Shown here: in pieces, positions 25,324 through 33,717 of the stretch | Numbering within the stretch: position 1 is the first letter of the stretch | Layout: the number at the start of each line of letters is the position of its first letter | NCBI RefSeq assembly: GCF_026004055.1 | Contig: NZ_BPIJ01000001.1 | Coordinates: 930,001 to 994,000, forward strand | Direction: 5' to 3' | Length of the DNA: 64,000 bases | Origin: Meiothermus sp. | GTDB lineage: Bacteria; Deinococcota; Deinococci; Deinococcales; Thermaceae | Position numbers and translations under genes: made by a program | The notes under the pieces: model-generated | Databases searched by the model: none | Told to the model about the DNA's origin: nothing | What the model saw: the letters and a program-made list of their open reading frames with translations, nothing else

Positions 25324-25712
25324 AGCGTTCTTCACAGACGTGGCCGCCCACGAAAACGAGAAGGGACAAGCAGACGTGCCTCACCTCGGTGAGGCACGCT
25401 TGTCTGCGTTGCGTCTGGGCCCAGACGCATGTTTTCGAGTTTCCCGGCGGCCACTGTTCTGTCCAGGACAAAAGATTCTTATACCGGATTCAAAAAGATA
25501 CTCTTCAAAACCAAAAACCCAGAGGCTATCTTTTTGAATCCTAGAGCACACCCCTCCCTGACGGTCGGCGAAAAAAACGTCTCCCTTCCAAGGGGCGGTA
25601 TCGCCCTCCGCTACGCGGATAACTTCGGTCGGGTTAGTTCGTCACCATTCGGTGACGAACTAACCGAATCTGGTATTAGTTCCCGATGGCTCGATATTTG
25701 TGAAGAGCGCTC
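25324..25712 (+). mobile_element. Element E, copy 1, interrupted by MITE A
   Basis: The left end AGCGTTCTTCACAGACGTGG and right end TGTGAAGAGCGCTC are inverted repeats. Inside are hairpins: GTGCCTCACC facing GGTGAGGCAC (about 25376-25396) and the palindrome GTCTGGGCCCAGAC. MITE A4 (25481-25676) sits within it. The right end abuts the TATACT and GGAGG of the Uma2 gene at 25725, so the element may shape that promoter. Other copies: 48841, 51135 and 63337. Confidence 0.75.
25481..25676 (+). mobile_element. MITE family A, copy 4 (nested in element E1)
   Basis: 196 bp, ATACCGGATTC to GAATCTGGTAT, flanked by TA. Almost identical to copies 1 and 3. Its position inside E1 shows A moved after E was in place. 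Confidence 0.9.
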
Positions 25713-25724
25713 TATACTGGAGGC

Positions 25725-26288
25725 ATGCCCCGCCCCGAGCCGGTCGGCAAAACCACCTTCGAGGCGTACCTGGAGCTCGAGGCCCGCTCCCCGGTGCGGC
25801 ACGAGTTCGTGGATGGCATGATCTTTGCGATGGCGGGTAGAACGGATTACCACGCCACCATCAGCCTGAACATCGCCACCCAGGTTAGAGCTACAGCTAG
25901 GGCTTCGGGTTGTTTTGTCTATATGGAAAACATGCTGCTGCAGACCCCGGACGGCCCCACCTATTACCCTGATGTGTTCGTGACTTGCGAGGAGAGCAAC
26001 GACGGCTCACGCTACAAACGCTTCCCCTGCTTTGTGGTGGAGGTGCTGTCGGAAAGCACCTCAGACATTGACCGAGGGGAGAAGCTACACAATTACCGCA
26101 TTCCTAGCCTGAAAGCCTATATTTTGGTGTCGTCTGAGCGGAAACTGGTAGAGGTCTACCGGCGACTAGAAGATCAAACCTGGCGCTACGAGGTGCTCGA
26201 GGGCGCCGGCGAGCTCGAGCTACCTTGCTTGGGCTTGAAGCTGGGCCTGGAAGAAATTTACGCCGATGTAGACGTATCCGGCAACTGA
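25725..26288 (+). CDS. Uma2-family (DUF820) nuclease
   Basis: 187 residues. Restriction-endonuclease fold of Uma2: an N-terminal Glu in RHEFVDGMI, the metal Asp in GPTYYPDVFVTCE, and FVVEVLSEST as the E-x-lys-like strand. The family is abundant in cyanobacteria and Deinococcota, with no settled role. TATACT followed by GGAGG leads to the ATG. A second Uma2 gene lies convergently at 26319, but sequence identity between them is low, so this is not a recent duplication. Confidence 0.85.
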   Translation: MPRPEPVGKTTFEAYLELEARSPVRHEFVDGMIFAMAGRTDYHATISLNIATQVRATARASGCFVYMENMLLQTPDGPTYYPDVFVTCEESNDGSRYKRFPCFVVEVLSESTSDIDRGEKLHNYRIPSLKAYILVSSERKLVEVYRRLEDQTWRYEVLEGAGELELPCLGLKLGLEEIYADVDVSGN

Positions 26289-26318
26289 ATGCGGTTTCCA
26301 CGAATACCCGGCCAGGCA

Positions 26319-26843
26319 CTACACCCACCACTCGAGCCTATCCTCCCCAAAGGCCAGCGGCGCAACCGCCGTACCCTTGTCGAAGTAGATGGGCTGATAG
26401 TCCGGGGCACGGTAGACTTCTAGCTTTTCTTCCAGCAGGTTCACAATCCAGATTTCGGGAATGCCCGCTCGAATGTACAGGGGAAGCTTCACGGTGCGGT
26501 CGAAGACCAGCGTCGAGTCGCTCACCTCAATGACCAGCAGGATGTCGGCGGGGCCGGGTGGGCGGTCGTCGTAGCGGGATGCAGGGGGCACCGTGAGAAT
26601 AAAGTCGGGCTCAGGCTCCGACCTGTCGTCGAGCTGGATTGGAACCTGGCAGAACATGTAGGTCTTATCCTTCAGCTTGGTGACAATCTCGTAGTTCAGG
26701 GCACCAATGTAGCGGCGGTGTTTGTGGCCCATCGGGGACGTAATGTAGACCTCTCCATTGATTAGCTCCACCCGGCCCTGCCCCAAGGCCCCTGCGGCAT
26801 AGGCCTTGTGGTAATCTTCGACGGTGAAACGGTGCTTCACCAT
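26319..26843 (-). CDS. Uma2-family (DUF820) nuclease, second type
   Basis: 174 residues. Starts MVKHRFTVEDYHKAYAAG; VELINGEVYITSPMGHKHRRYIGAL, then SEPEPDFILTVP carries the metal Asp and LLVIEVSDSTLVFDRTVKL the second acidic motif and catalytic-site residues. The C-terminal PEIWIVNLLEEKLEVYRAP is the family's closing strand. Convergent with the other Uma2 gene and divergent from paaA. Confidence 0.85.
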   Translation of the reverse strand: MVKHRFTVEDYHKAYAAGALGQGRVELINGEVYITSPMGHKHRRYIGALNYEIVTKLKDKTYMFCQVPIQLDDRSEPEPDFILTVPPASRYDDRPPGPADILLVIEVSDSTLVFDRTVKLPLYIRAGIPEIWIVNLLEEKLEVYRAPDYQPIYFDKGTAVAPLAFGEDRLEWWV

Positions 26844-26910
26844 GGCTCGAGTATAGCGCCTGGCCCAGCCACTTTGAAATTTTGATTGCCTCGAGCTAAA
26901 CTAGCAAAAA

Positions 26911-26924
26911 CTAACAAGCGTTAG
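26911..26924. promoter_or_regulatory. PaaR-like operator in front of paaA
   Basis: CTAACAAGCGTTAG within the larger palindrome AAACTAAC, 4 nt, GTTAGTTT. It matches 13 of 14 positions of CNAACGNNCGTTNG, the site I recall for the Thermus thermophilus TetR-family repressor PaaR, which is released by phenylacetyl-CoA. It lies 21 bp before the paaA start, a position suited to repression. Confidence 0.75.
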
Positions 26925-26944
26925 TTTGGTTTTTGGGAGGAGAG

Positions 26945-27913
26945 ATGCCAAAGTACGGAGTACCCACCGACCCCGACTACAACGAGCGCCTGGCCGAGTT
27001 CGAGGCCCGCATCCAGCGCGGTGAGAAAATTGAGCCCGGCGACTGGATGCCCGAGGAGTACCGCCGCCAGCTCATCCGGATGATCTCCCAGCACGCCCAC
27101 TCCGAGGTGGTAGGCATGCTCCCCGAAGGAGCCTGGATTACCCGCGCCCCCACCCTCAAGCGCAAGATGATTCTGGTGGCCAAGGTGCAAGACGAAGCCG
27201 GGCACGGTCAGTATCTCTACCATGCCGCCGAGACCTTGGGCATAAGCCGCGAGGCCATGCTGGAAGCCTTGCTCGCGGGCAAGGCCAAGTATTCCTCCAT
27301 CTTCAACTACCCCACCCTGACCTGGGCCGATATCGGCACCATCGGCTGGCTGGTGGATGGCGCAGCCATCAAGAACCAGACCATGCTGGCGGCCTGCTCC
27401 TATGGCCCCTATAGCCGGGCCATGGTACGCATCTGCGCCGAGGAGACCTTCCACCACAAGCAGGGCAAGGAGATGGTGCTGCTCTACGCTAAAGGCACCC
27501 CCAAGCAACGCCAGATGGCCCAGGATGCCATCAACCGCTGGTGGTGGCCCGCGCTGATGATGATGGGCCCCCACGACAAGGACAGTCCCAACACCGAGGT
27601 GCTGGTGCGCTGGGGCATCAAGACCAAAACCAACGATCAGGTGCGCCAGGAGTTCATCAACGAACACGCCCCGGAAATTCTGGAGGCGGGTCTCACCCTC
27701 CCCGACCCCGACCTGCGCTACGACGAACAAACGGGCAACTGGCTGCACGGTCCCATCAACTGGGAAGAGTTCTGGCAGGTGGTAAGCGGCAACGGCCCCA
27801 TGAACAAAGAACGCCTGGAGGCCCGTCGCCGCGCCCATGCCGAAGGGGCCTGGGTGCGGGAAGCCCTCGAGGCCTACGCCGCCAAGCAGCAAAAAACCGT
27901 GGTCGCAGTCTAG
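26945..27913 (+). CDS. paaA: 1,2-phenylacetyl-CoA epoxidase, catalytic subunit PaaA
   Basis: 322 residues from the ATG behind GGAGGAGAG. A ferritin-like di-iron monooxygenase subunit that epoxidises the ring of phenylacetyl-CoA. Iron-ligand helices are visible: [15 protein letters not shown] (ExxH) and [41 protein letters not shown] is typical of PaaA. First gene of paaABCD, under a PaaR-like operator. Confidence 0.96.
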   Translation: MPKYGVPTDPDYNERLAEFEARIQRGEKIEPGDWMPEEYRRQLIRMISQHAHSEVVGMLPEGAWITRAPTLKRKMILVAKVQDEAGHGQYLYHAAETLGISREAMLEALLAGKAKYSSIFNYPTLTWADIGTIGWLVDGAAIKNQTMLAACSYGPYSRAMVRICAEETFHHKQGKEMVLLYAKGTPKQRQMAQDAINRWWWPALMMMGPHDKDSPNTEVLVRWGIKTKTNDQVRQEFINEHAPEILEAGLTLPDPDLRYDEQTGNWLHGPINWEEFWQVVSGNGPMNKERLEARRRAHAEGAWVREALEAYAAKQQKTVVAV

Positions 27914-27958
27914 CCAGTAGCAAGAAGCTATCTGCTACAGGCGCTCTGGAGGAGCAAT

Positions 27959-28528
27959 ATGGACACCCAATGGCCCCGCTGGGAAGTCTTCAAGCAAGAC
28001 ACCCCGAGTAAGCCCCACCAGGCGGTAGGTTCGGTGCACGCTGCCGACCCCGAGCACGCCCTCCTGACCGCCCGCAACGTGTTTGCCCGCCGGCCCCAAG
28101 CGGTGAGCATGTGGGTGGTGCGGGCAGACGATATCTTCTCCTGGACGAAAGAGGAGCTTCTCGAGGCAAACCTCACCCACATTACCCAGCCACAAACCAC
28201 AAACCACAAGCCACAAGCCTTCGCCGTGTTCCGCAAAACCAGCCACAAGCGCTCCATGACCTTTGTGGACTACGTGGGCGAAGTGGAGGCCCGCTCACCC
28301 GAGGAAGCCCTAAAGAAGGCCCAGGCAACTTTTACCGATGCCGAGGCCCTGGCCTGGTGGCTGGTGCCCACAGCCAAAATTGTCAAAAGCGACCCCAGCC
28401 AGGAAACCATCGAGAGCTGGTTTGCCCCGGCCAAGGACAAAACCTACAAGCAGCAGCAGTATTACGCCACGGTAGGCTCGCATGTGAGCAAGTTCAAGGT
28501 CGGGCGGGGGGTGGAAGATGAGGAGTGA
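27959..28528 (+). CDS. paaB: PaaB with two tandem PaaB-like units
   Basis: 189 residues, about twice the ~95-residue E. coli PaaB. Unit 1 ([35 protein letters not shown] ... [10 protein letters not shown]) and unit 2 ([38 protein letters not shown] ... [10 protein letters not shown]) align with each other. They are joined by a Gln/Thr-rich linker coded by four 7-bp repeats (28189-28216). PaaB is a structural partner in the epoxidase complex. GGAGGAG precedes the ATG. The 3' end overlaps paaC by 11 bp. Confidence 0.88.
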   Translation: MDTQWPRWEVFKQDTPSKPHQAVGSVHAADPEHALLTARNVFARRPQAVSMWVVRADDIFSWTKEELLEANLTHITQPQTTNHKPQAFAVFRKTSHKRSMTFVDYVGEVEARSPEEALKKAQATFTDAEALAWWLVPTAKIVKSDPSQETIESWFAPAKDKTYKQQQYYATVGSHVSKFKVGRGVEDEE

Positions 28529-29276
28529 AGTCCGTGAAGCCCTGATTGCCAAACTAACCGCACTCGCCGACGACGAGGTGATCCTGGCCCACCGCAACAG
28601 CGAATGGACGGGCTACGGCCCCATTCTGGAAGAGGACATTGCCCTGGCCAACATCGTGCAGGATGAGCTGGGCCATGCCACCCTGTGGTATGGCCTGCGA
28701 AAGGAGCTCGACCGCAGCGACCCCGACCAACTGGCCTTCTTCCGCGACGCCAACGAGTACCGCTGCTGCGAGCTGGTAGAGCTACCCAAAGGCGACTGGG
28801 CCTTCACCATGCTCAGACAGTATCTCTTCGACCTGTACGAGGCGCTCTGGCTCGAGGCCGCCCAGCACAGCACGTACAAGCCCCTGGCCGAGGCCGCCCA
28901 AAAAATAATCCGCGAGGAACGCTTCCACCTGCAGCACACCCGGGCCTGGGTGGAGCGGCTGGGCCTGGGCACCGAGGAGTCCAACCGGCGCGTGCAGCAG
29001 GCCCTGGACTTCCAGTGGGGCTACGCTCAACAGCTATTTGTGCCCATCCCCGGCGAAGAACTTCTGGTGGCCGAGGGCATCGTGCCCGACCTCTTGCCCA
29101 TTAAGGCGCGGTGGCTCGAGCTCGCCACCCGCCACCTGCAAAACGCCGACCTCAAACTGCCCATCAACCCCGGCTACCAGCCCACCTCCCGCGCCTACCA
29201 CACCGAGCACCTGTGGAGCATCCTGGCCGAGATGCAATCCACCGCCCGCTGGGAGCCTGAGGCCAAGGTCTGGTGA
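28518..29276 (+). CDS. paaC: 1,2-phenylacetyl-CoA epoxidase, structural subunit PaaC
   Basis: 252 residues. Ferritin-like fold related to PaaA but serving as its stable partner; [14 protein letters not shown] and [17 protein letters not shown] retain the helical pattern. [30 protein letters not shown] is a PaaC signature. It starts within the paaB end and stops 1 bp before paaD, so translation is coupled. Confidence 0.93.
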   Translation: MRSEVREALIAKLTALADDEVILAHRNSEWTGYGPILEEDIALANIVQDELGHATLWYGLRKELDRSDPDQLAFFRDANEYRCCELVELPKGDWAFTMLRQYLFDLYEALWLEAAQHSTYKPLAEAAQKIIREERFHLQHTRAWVERLGLGTEESNRRVQQALDFQWGYAQQLFVPIPGEELLVAEGIVPDLLPIKARWLELATRHLQNADLKLPINPGYQPTSRAYHTEHLWSILAEMQSTARWEPEAKVW

Positions 29277-29277
29277 T

Positions 29278-29772
29278 ATGACCACCCTGCCCGATACCAA
29301 GCAGGTCTGGGAGGCCCTGGCCCGGATTCCCGACCCCGAGATTCCGGTGGTGAACGTGGTGGAAATGGGCATCGTGCGGGAGGTGCAGCTCGAGGGCCCC
29401 AAGGCCATCATCTCCATGACCCCCACCTTTTCGGGCTGCCCCGCCCTGCACCTAATCCGGGAGCAACTAGAAGAAACTGCCCGCTCGCTGGGCTTTGCCG
29501 AGGTCGAGGTGAAAACCGTGCTCTCGCCGCCCTGGAGCACCGACTGGATCACCTCCGAGGCCAAAGAACGCCTGCGCCAGTACGGGATTGCGCCACCCAA
29601 GCCCACCCGCGAACAGGGTGCTTTGATTGAGCTCGAGGCCGCCCCCACCCGCTGCCCGCGCTGCGGTTCCTTCAACACCTCGGTCAAGAACACCTTTGGC
29701 CCCACCCTGTGCAAGGCCATCCACGTCTGCAACGACTGCAAAGAACCCTTCGAAAGCTTCAAAACGGTCTGA
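29278..29772 (+). CDS. paaD: PaaD, metal-sulfur maturation protein of the phenylacetyl-CoA epoxidase
   Basis: 164 residues from the ATG at 29278. N-terminal MIP18/DUF59 domain (IPDPEIPVVNVVEMGIVREV, TPTFSGCPALHLIREQLE) and a C-terminal zinc ribbon (CPRCGSFNTSVKNTFGPTLC ... CNDCKEPFESFKTV) as in PaaD/PaaJ. It is thought to help assemble the Fe-S cluster of the reductase PaaE. No paaE follows: the next gene is an unrelated lipoprotein, so the reductase must be encoded elsewhere. Confidence 0.93.
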   Translation: MTTLPDTKQVWEALARIPDPEIPVVNVVEMGIVREVQLEGPKAIISMTPTFSGCPALHLIREQLEETARSLGFAEVEVKTVLSPPWSTDWITSEAKERLRQYGIAPPKPTREQGALIELEAAPTRCPRCGSFNTSVKNTFGPTLCKAIHVCNDCKEPFESFKTV

Positions 29773-29825
29773 TGTAACGCCCGCAAACCTTTTTTGGGTC
29801 AAATCTAACTACCTTCCTCCAGTGC

Positions 29826-29854
29826 TTGGGTATACAATTGCAATGCTTTATATA
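29826..29854 (+). promoter_or_regulatory. Putative promoter of the 29872 lipoprotein
   Basis: TTGGGT, 17-nt spacer, TATATA, followed by AGGAGGAATTT before the ATG. Confidence 0.4.
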
Positions 29855-29871
29855 GCGAGCAGGAGGAATTT

Positions 29872-30456
29872 ATGAAACGTTTATCCCTACTCGGCGGTGT
29901 TTTGGCTCTGGCTTTTGCAGGCTGTGGACTGATCAGCAGCCCCCCCATCGATAACCCTTTCGGGCTCGCAGGCCAGCAAACCCAGGTATCTCTCGGCCCC
30001 AACAGCCAGGCCACCGGCAACCTCAGCGTCAACGCGACCTTTAACGACACCACCCTCAACCTCCCCGTAACTCCTACCGGCTTCAACTACAGCTTGGCCA
30101 TCCAGAACGTCTCGTTTAGCGGTTGCCCCAGCACCCCACCCCAGACGGTGAGCGTCTCCATGAGCGTAAGCGCCACCATACAGGATAACCCCGCTTCCGG
30201 ATCGCGCCAGGCCACCGCCTCGGCCAGCAACGTCCAGTTCACCCTCACCCAGTCCGGCAGTAGCTATACCGTGAGCAACCTCACGGGGGGCAGCCTGAGC
30301 TTCTCCAACCTTCAGACCCTGCTCGACATCCTGCAAAACGGCGGGCAAAACACCGCGAGCCTCTCGGGCACGGTCAACACCACCAGCAACCCCGATCTGG
30401 CGGGCTGCACCATGACCATCACCTGGGGCGGCGGGCAGGGCGTGCTCAAGTTCTAG
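29872..30456 (+). CDS. Lipoprotein of unknown function
   Basis: 194 residues. Signal MKRLSLLGGVLALAFAGC with lipobox FAGC. The mature part is Ser/Thr/Asn-rich with regular beta-strand spacing and three later cysteines (SGCPSTPP, AGCTMTITWGG). It resembles in style the surface lipoproteins at 12679 but no family is recognised. A strong AGGAGG ribosome site and its own terminator suggest an abundant, monocistronic product. Confidence 0.78.
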   Translation: MKRLSLLGGVLALAFAGCGLISSPPIDNPFGLAGQQTQVSLGPNSQATGNLSVNATFNDTTLNLPVTPTGFNYSLAIQNVSFSGCPSTPPQTVSVSMSVSATIQDNPASGSRQATASASNVQFTLTQSGSSYTVSNLTGGSLSFSNLQTLLDILQNGGQNTASLSGTVNTTSNPDLAGCTMTITWGGGQGVLKF

Positions 30457-30474
30457 AGACTCATCCAACCGGAG

Positions 30475-30500
30475 CCCACCCCAGAAGGGGTGGGTTTTTT
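30475..30500 (+). terminator. Intrinsic terminator
   Basis: CCCACCCC, loop AGAA, GGGGTGGG, then TTTTTT, 19 nt after the lipoprotein stop. Confidence 0.93.
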
Positions 30501-31890
30501 AGCGCTGGGGCAACTCGAAATAGCGCCGCACCACCTCGCGCACCTCGGGGGGCAAAGGTTCGGACTCGAGGTACTTTTCGGCCTGGCGTTGCACATTTTG
30601 CGGGGGCTGGCCCGACTGCCAGGGGCTGGGCAGGGGCTGGGGTCTTCCCTGCCGGTTTTCACCCCGACTGAGCGGTGCTTCTCCGGCCGAACGCTGCGGG
30701 TTGGCCGGAGGGCGGGCCTGCATACCACCCTCACCACGGCCTTGGCCCTGGGCATTCTGCCCCTGGTTATCTCGAGAAGCCTGAGTCTGGCCGGATTGCG
30801 ATCCCGGCTGGGCCTGTCCAGGCTGTGCAGATCCGGGTTGGGGTGGTTGCGCTGGTTCGGATTGTTGGGAGGGCTGAGCGGACGGGTTGGGCTCTCTTCC
30901 CTGAGAACCAGGCGCGGGTTGTCCCTGCGGGGTTTGTTCAGACGTCGAACGGCCTGTTTGAGACGGCTGTGCTTGCCCAGGTTGTTGGGGCTGTGCTTGC
31001 CCAGGTTGTTGGGGCTGCGCTTGTTCAGGTTGAGATCGCTGTGCCTGTCCAGGCTGTGGTTGCTGTGCTTGTTCAGGTTGTTGGGGCTGCGCTTGTTCAG
31101 GTTGGGCTGCGGGCGGATTTTGACCAGGCTGGCCGGTCTGCGGTTGCCCCGTCTGGTCAGATTGGGGCTGGCTCGTTGATGTGTTTTGCGGTTGTGTGGA
31201 GCCCTGACCATTTTGGCTGGATGTAAGCTGTTCACGGCTTTGAGGGCTCTCAACGGGTTGGCCGGGGCGGGCTGCATCCTGGGTGTCTTCTTGGCTCGAG
31301 GCCTCGCCCGCACGATCCTGCCCTTCCGGGCTACGCGGGTCTACAGGCCTTTCCGAAGGACTGCCTGCTTCCGAACCTTGCTGTTGGCTTTGTGGCGAAC
31401 CTTCCGGCGACAGGGGTTGCCCAGTTTGGGGGCTGGGACTGGGTTGTGCCGGACGGGTCGGGCTACCCGTCTCTGGTGAGGTGGGGGAGGTTGGGCTGGC
31501 CTGGCTAGGAGCCGCCACAAAGGGGAGCTGCAATGGGGGCAAGACCCATACCACGCCGACCAGGCCCAGGTAGAGGGCCGCAGCAACCCAGGGGAAGGCA
31601 GGGGGTCGGGCCCCTCGCAGGCTGGCCTCGGCCTCGGTTTGCAGTTGGCTGCGCCAGGGGTGGTTGGCGGGTGCTTCCAGCGCGCTGCGGTAGGCCAGTC
31701 CGTAGCGGCGGTCAAGGTCGGCCAGGGCTTTAGGCTCTTCCCAGCGGGTGGGATACAGCAACCCTACGAGCGAAAACAAAATCCAGGCTGGATGCACCAA
31801 CCAGGCCAGTGGAAGCAGCAAAAGTGCCAGCCCTGCAGCCAGCCAAAGCCGCACCCGCCAGGCCCGCCTTTGCGCCCACACCCGGTGCAT
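30499..31890 (-). CDS. Membrane protein with long Gln/Pro/Ser/Gly-rich repeat region
   Basis: 463 residues. Two N-terminal membrane helices (about 13-45), a short helical segment, a third helix near 100-118, then about 290 residues of low complexity with a degenerate PGQAQPQQ-type repeat. The ordered tail ends PLPPEVREVVRRYFELPQR. The PPEVREVVRRYF end and three-helix layout resemble proteins found beside MoxR/VWA genes, which lie 0.5 kb upstream here (inference). The repeat-coding DNA makes copy-number variation likely. Function unknown. Confidence 0.7.
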   Translation of the reverse strand: MHRVWAQRRAWRVRLWLAAGLALLLLPLAWLVHPAWILFSLVGLLYPTRWEEPKALADLDRRYGLAYRSALEAPANHPWRSQLQTEAEASLRGARPPAFPWVAAALYLGLVGVVWVLPPLQLPFVAAPSQASPTSPTSPETGSPTRPAQPSPSPQTGQPLSPEGSPQSQQQGSEAGSPSERPVDPRSPEGQDRAGEASSQEDTQDAARPGQPVESPQSREQLTSSQNGQGSTQPQNTSTSQPQSDQTGQPQTGQPGQNPPAAQPEQAQPQQPEQAQQPQPGQAQRSQPEQAQPQQPGQAQPQQPGQAQPSQTGRSTSEQTPQGQPAPGSQGREPNPSAQPSQQSEPAQPPQPGSAQPGQAQPGSQSGQTQASRDNQGQNAQGQGRGEGGMQARPPANPQRSAGEAPLSRGENRQGRPQPLPSPWQSGQPPQNVQRQAEKYLESEPLPPEVREVVRRYFELPQR

Positions 31891-31959
31891 GGGCTTAGGG
31901 TAAGAGATTTGGGGTAAAACCAGTAGGGCGCAGTATACGTTGCAGCTTGCACCAAATCC

Positions 31960-32232
31960 CTAAAGACGCCCTAAAATCTCTTCTGTTTGCTGAAAGTAGC
32001 CATCTTTGGGAATCAGCACATAGCCTTTGACGGTTTGCACGGGATAGTAGGGAACGCCCAAGTGTAACTCCCGGGCAGTACCCTCGTAGCGGCGGATTTG
32101 CGCGGGGTTAAAGGCGGGCCGGGGCCGCAGTTGCACGGCCTGCGAGATGCGCTCGATAAGGAGCGCCATATAGGCAGCGATTCCCCAGGCTCGAGCCGAT
32201 TTCACAAAGGGTAGTGTAGTCGGAAACGACAC
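31960..32232 (-). CDS. Small conserved-looking protein, unknown
   Basis: 90 residues from a GTG (MSFPTTLPFVKSARAWGIAAYMALLIERISQA ... GVPYYPVQTVKGYVLIPKDGYFQQTEEILGRL). Balanced composition and a sensible fold pattern (helix then strands) argue it is real, but no Shine-Dalgarno is seen and the start is uncertain. 32233-32426 shows only short GTAGTAGG-type low-complexity DNA. Confidence 0.5.
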   Translation of the reverse strand: MSFPTTLPFVKSARAWGIAAYMALLIERISQAVQLRPRPAFNPAQIRRYEGTARELHLGVPYYPVQTVKGYVLIPKDGYFQQTEEILGRL

Positions 32233-32426
32233 AGGAAGGATGAGTCAGGACAAGTTACCATTTTTAGGCGTACAACCAGCTTTTGCACCAGATGGAAGTG
32301 GGTAGTAGGAGGTAGGTAGTGGGTCTACGACATCTGTCCTCTAACCCCTGCTCTCTATCTCACCGCTCCTGCGGTATGCAACCAGTAGAAGGCAAAGTCG
32401 CTGAACAGATTTTGCCCTTTAGAACC

Positions 32427-33644
32427 CTAATTCCGGCTCACCTTCCGGTTCAAAAAGTCCATCAGCACGTATCGCCCGATGTTCCCCGGCGTGGTGAGGT
32501 AGGCTTTGCCCTTGGTAATTTGCGTCAGTTTCTTGACAAAGGCCAGTAGCTCGGGCTCCCGCGCCAGCATGAAGGTGTGGATGGGAATGCCTTCTTTGCG
32601 GGCCAAGGTGGCTTCTTTGAGGGTCTCGGCCAGGATGACCGGGTCGAGGCCCCAGGCGTTTTTGTAGATCTGGCCCGAGGGCAGGGTGAGCGCCGAGGGC
32701 TTGCCGTCGGTAATCATGATGATCTGTTTCATCTCGCCGCTCATCTTTTTGAGCATCTTGCGGGCCAGCTTGAGGCCCTCGGCGGTGTTGGTGTGGTAGG
32801 GCCCAACCTGCACCGTGGGTAGCTTGCCCAGCGGCACTTCCTCGGCGCTGTCGTGGAACACCCCAAAGCGCACCTGGTCGCCGGGGTACTGGGTGCGAAT
32901 CAGGTGGGCCAGGCCCAGGGCCACCCGCTTGGCGGGGGTAAAGCGGTCTTCGCCATACAGAATCATGGAGTGGGAGCAATCCAGGAGCACCACCGTGTTC
33001 ATGGCGGCGGTGTACTCGGCCAGCTCGATGGTCAGGTCGCTCTCCTCGAGGTTTTCCAGCCCTTTCATCACCACCTGCTTGAGGGTTTCGCCGATGTTGA
33101 TGTTGGGCTGGTCGCCAAACTCGTAGGGCTTGGTCTCGCCGCTACTCTCCACCCCCGAGGCATAGTGCCGGGTGACGTGGGCACCGGGGGCATTTTTGCC
33201 CAGCGAGCCCAGCAGGGTACGCAGGCTTTTGAGGCCCAGAAAGTCTACCGATTTGTTGGTGAGCTCGAGCCGGGTGTCCTGGGCCTCACCCTGAAAACCC
33301 TGCCCCGTCTCGGACGGGTCGCTACCAGGCAAGCGGATAAAGCCCTCGTCCTGTAGGCGCTGCATGAGCTTCTGGATCTCGCGGTAAAGCCGGGTCTCTT
33401 CCTTGCGGTTGGCAAAACGGGCCTCGCGTAGCCACTCCTCGGGGATACGATCCTGTTCCAACAGGGCTTGTAGCAGGGCATCGTAGAGATCTTCGGCAGT
33501 GGGGCTACGGTTGGGGTCGGGTTGGTAGCGGTTGTAGGGGTCGGAAAAGCCCGAGTCCATCAGAAAGTCCTGAATCATGTCCATCAGGTCGGCGCCGCTT
33601 AGATCGTCGAAGCCGGGCTCATATTTGGAGTATCGGACGCGCAT
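32427..33644 (-). CDS. VWA-domain protein (partner of MoxR-like ATPase)
   Basis: 405 residues from the ATG at 33644 (GAGGAAAT box). The N-terminal half is acidic and helical. A von Willebrand A domain starts near residue 215, with MIDAS DCSHS in [19 protein letters not shown] and the later Asp in [11 protein letters not shown]. MoxR-type AAA ATPases with VWA partners act as chaperone pairs that mature metal or cofactor enzymes. The ATPase gene is 73 bp upstream; the spacer holds inverted CTAATAGC and GCTATTAG arms. Confidence 0.87.
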   Translation of the reverse strand: MRVRYSKYEPGFDDLSGADLMDMIQDFLMDSGFSDPYNRYQPDPNRSPTAEDLYDALLQALLEQDRIPEEWLREARFANRKEETRLYREIQKLMQRLQDEGFIRLPGSDPSETGQGFQGEAQDTRLELTNKSVDFLGLKSLRTLLGSLGKNAPGAHVTRHYASGVESSGETKPYEFGDQPNINIGETLKQVVMKGLENLEESDLTIELAEYTAAMNTVVLLDCSHSMILYGEDRFTPAKRVALGLAHLIRTQYPGDQVRFGVFHDSAEEVPLGKLPTVQVGPYHTNTAEGLKLARKMLKKMSGEMKQIIMITDGKPSALTLPSGQIYKNAWGLDPVILAETLKEATLARKEGIPIHTFMLAREPELLAFVKKLTQITKGKAYLTTPGNIGRYVLMDFLNRKVSRN

Positions 33645-33717
33645 ATTTCCTCGCTGGTGGCTAATAGCGGATGGCTTTTGAGTTCTGCTATTAGCTATTG
33701 ACCGTGTGCTGAGTGCA

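Noticed and set aside
30453-31313. 286-aa frame with repeated NLNKRSPNNLGKHS on the minus strand
   Set aside because: An alternative frame of the repeat region of the Q/P-rich membrane protein; no ribosome site, unnatural composition.
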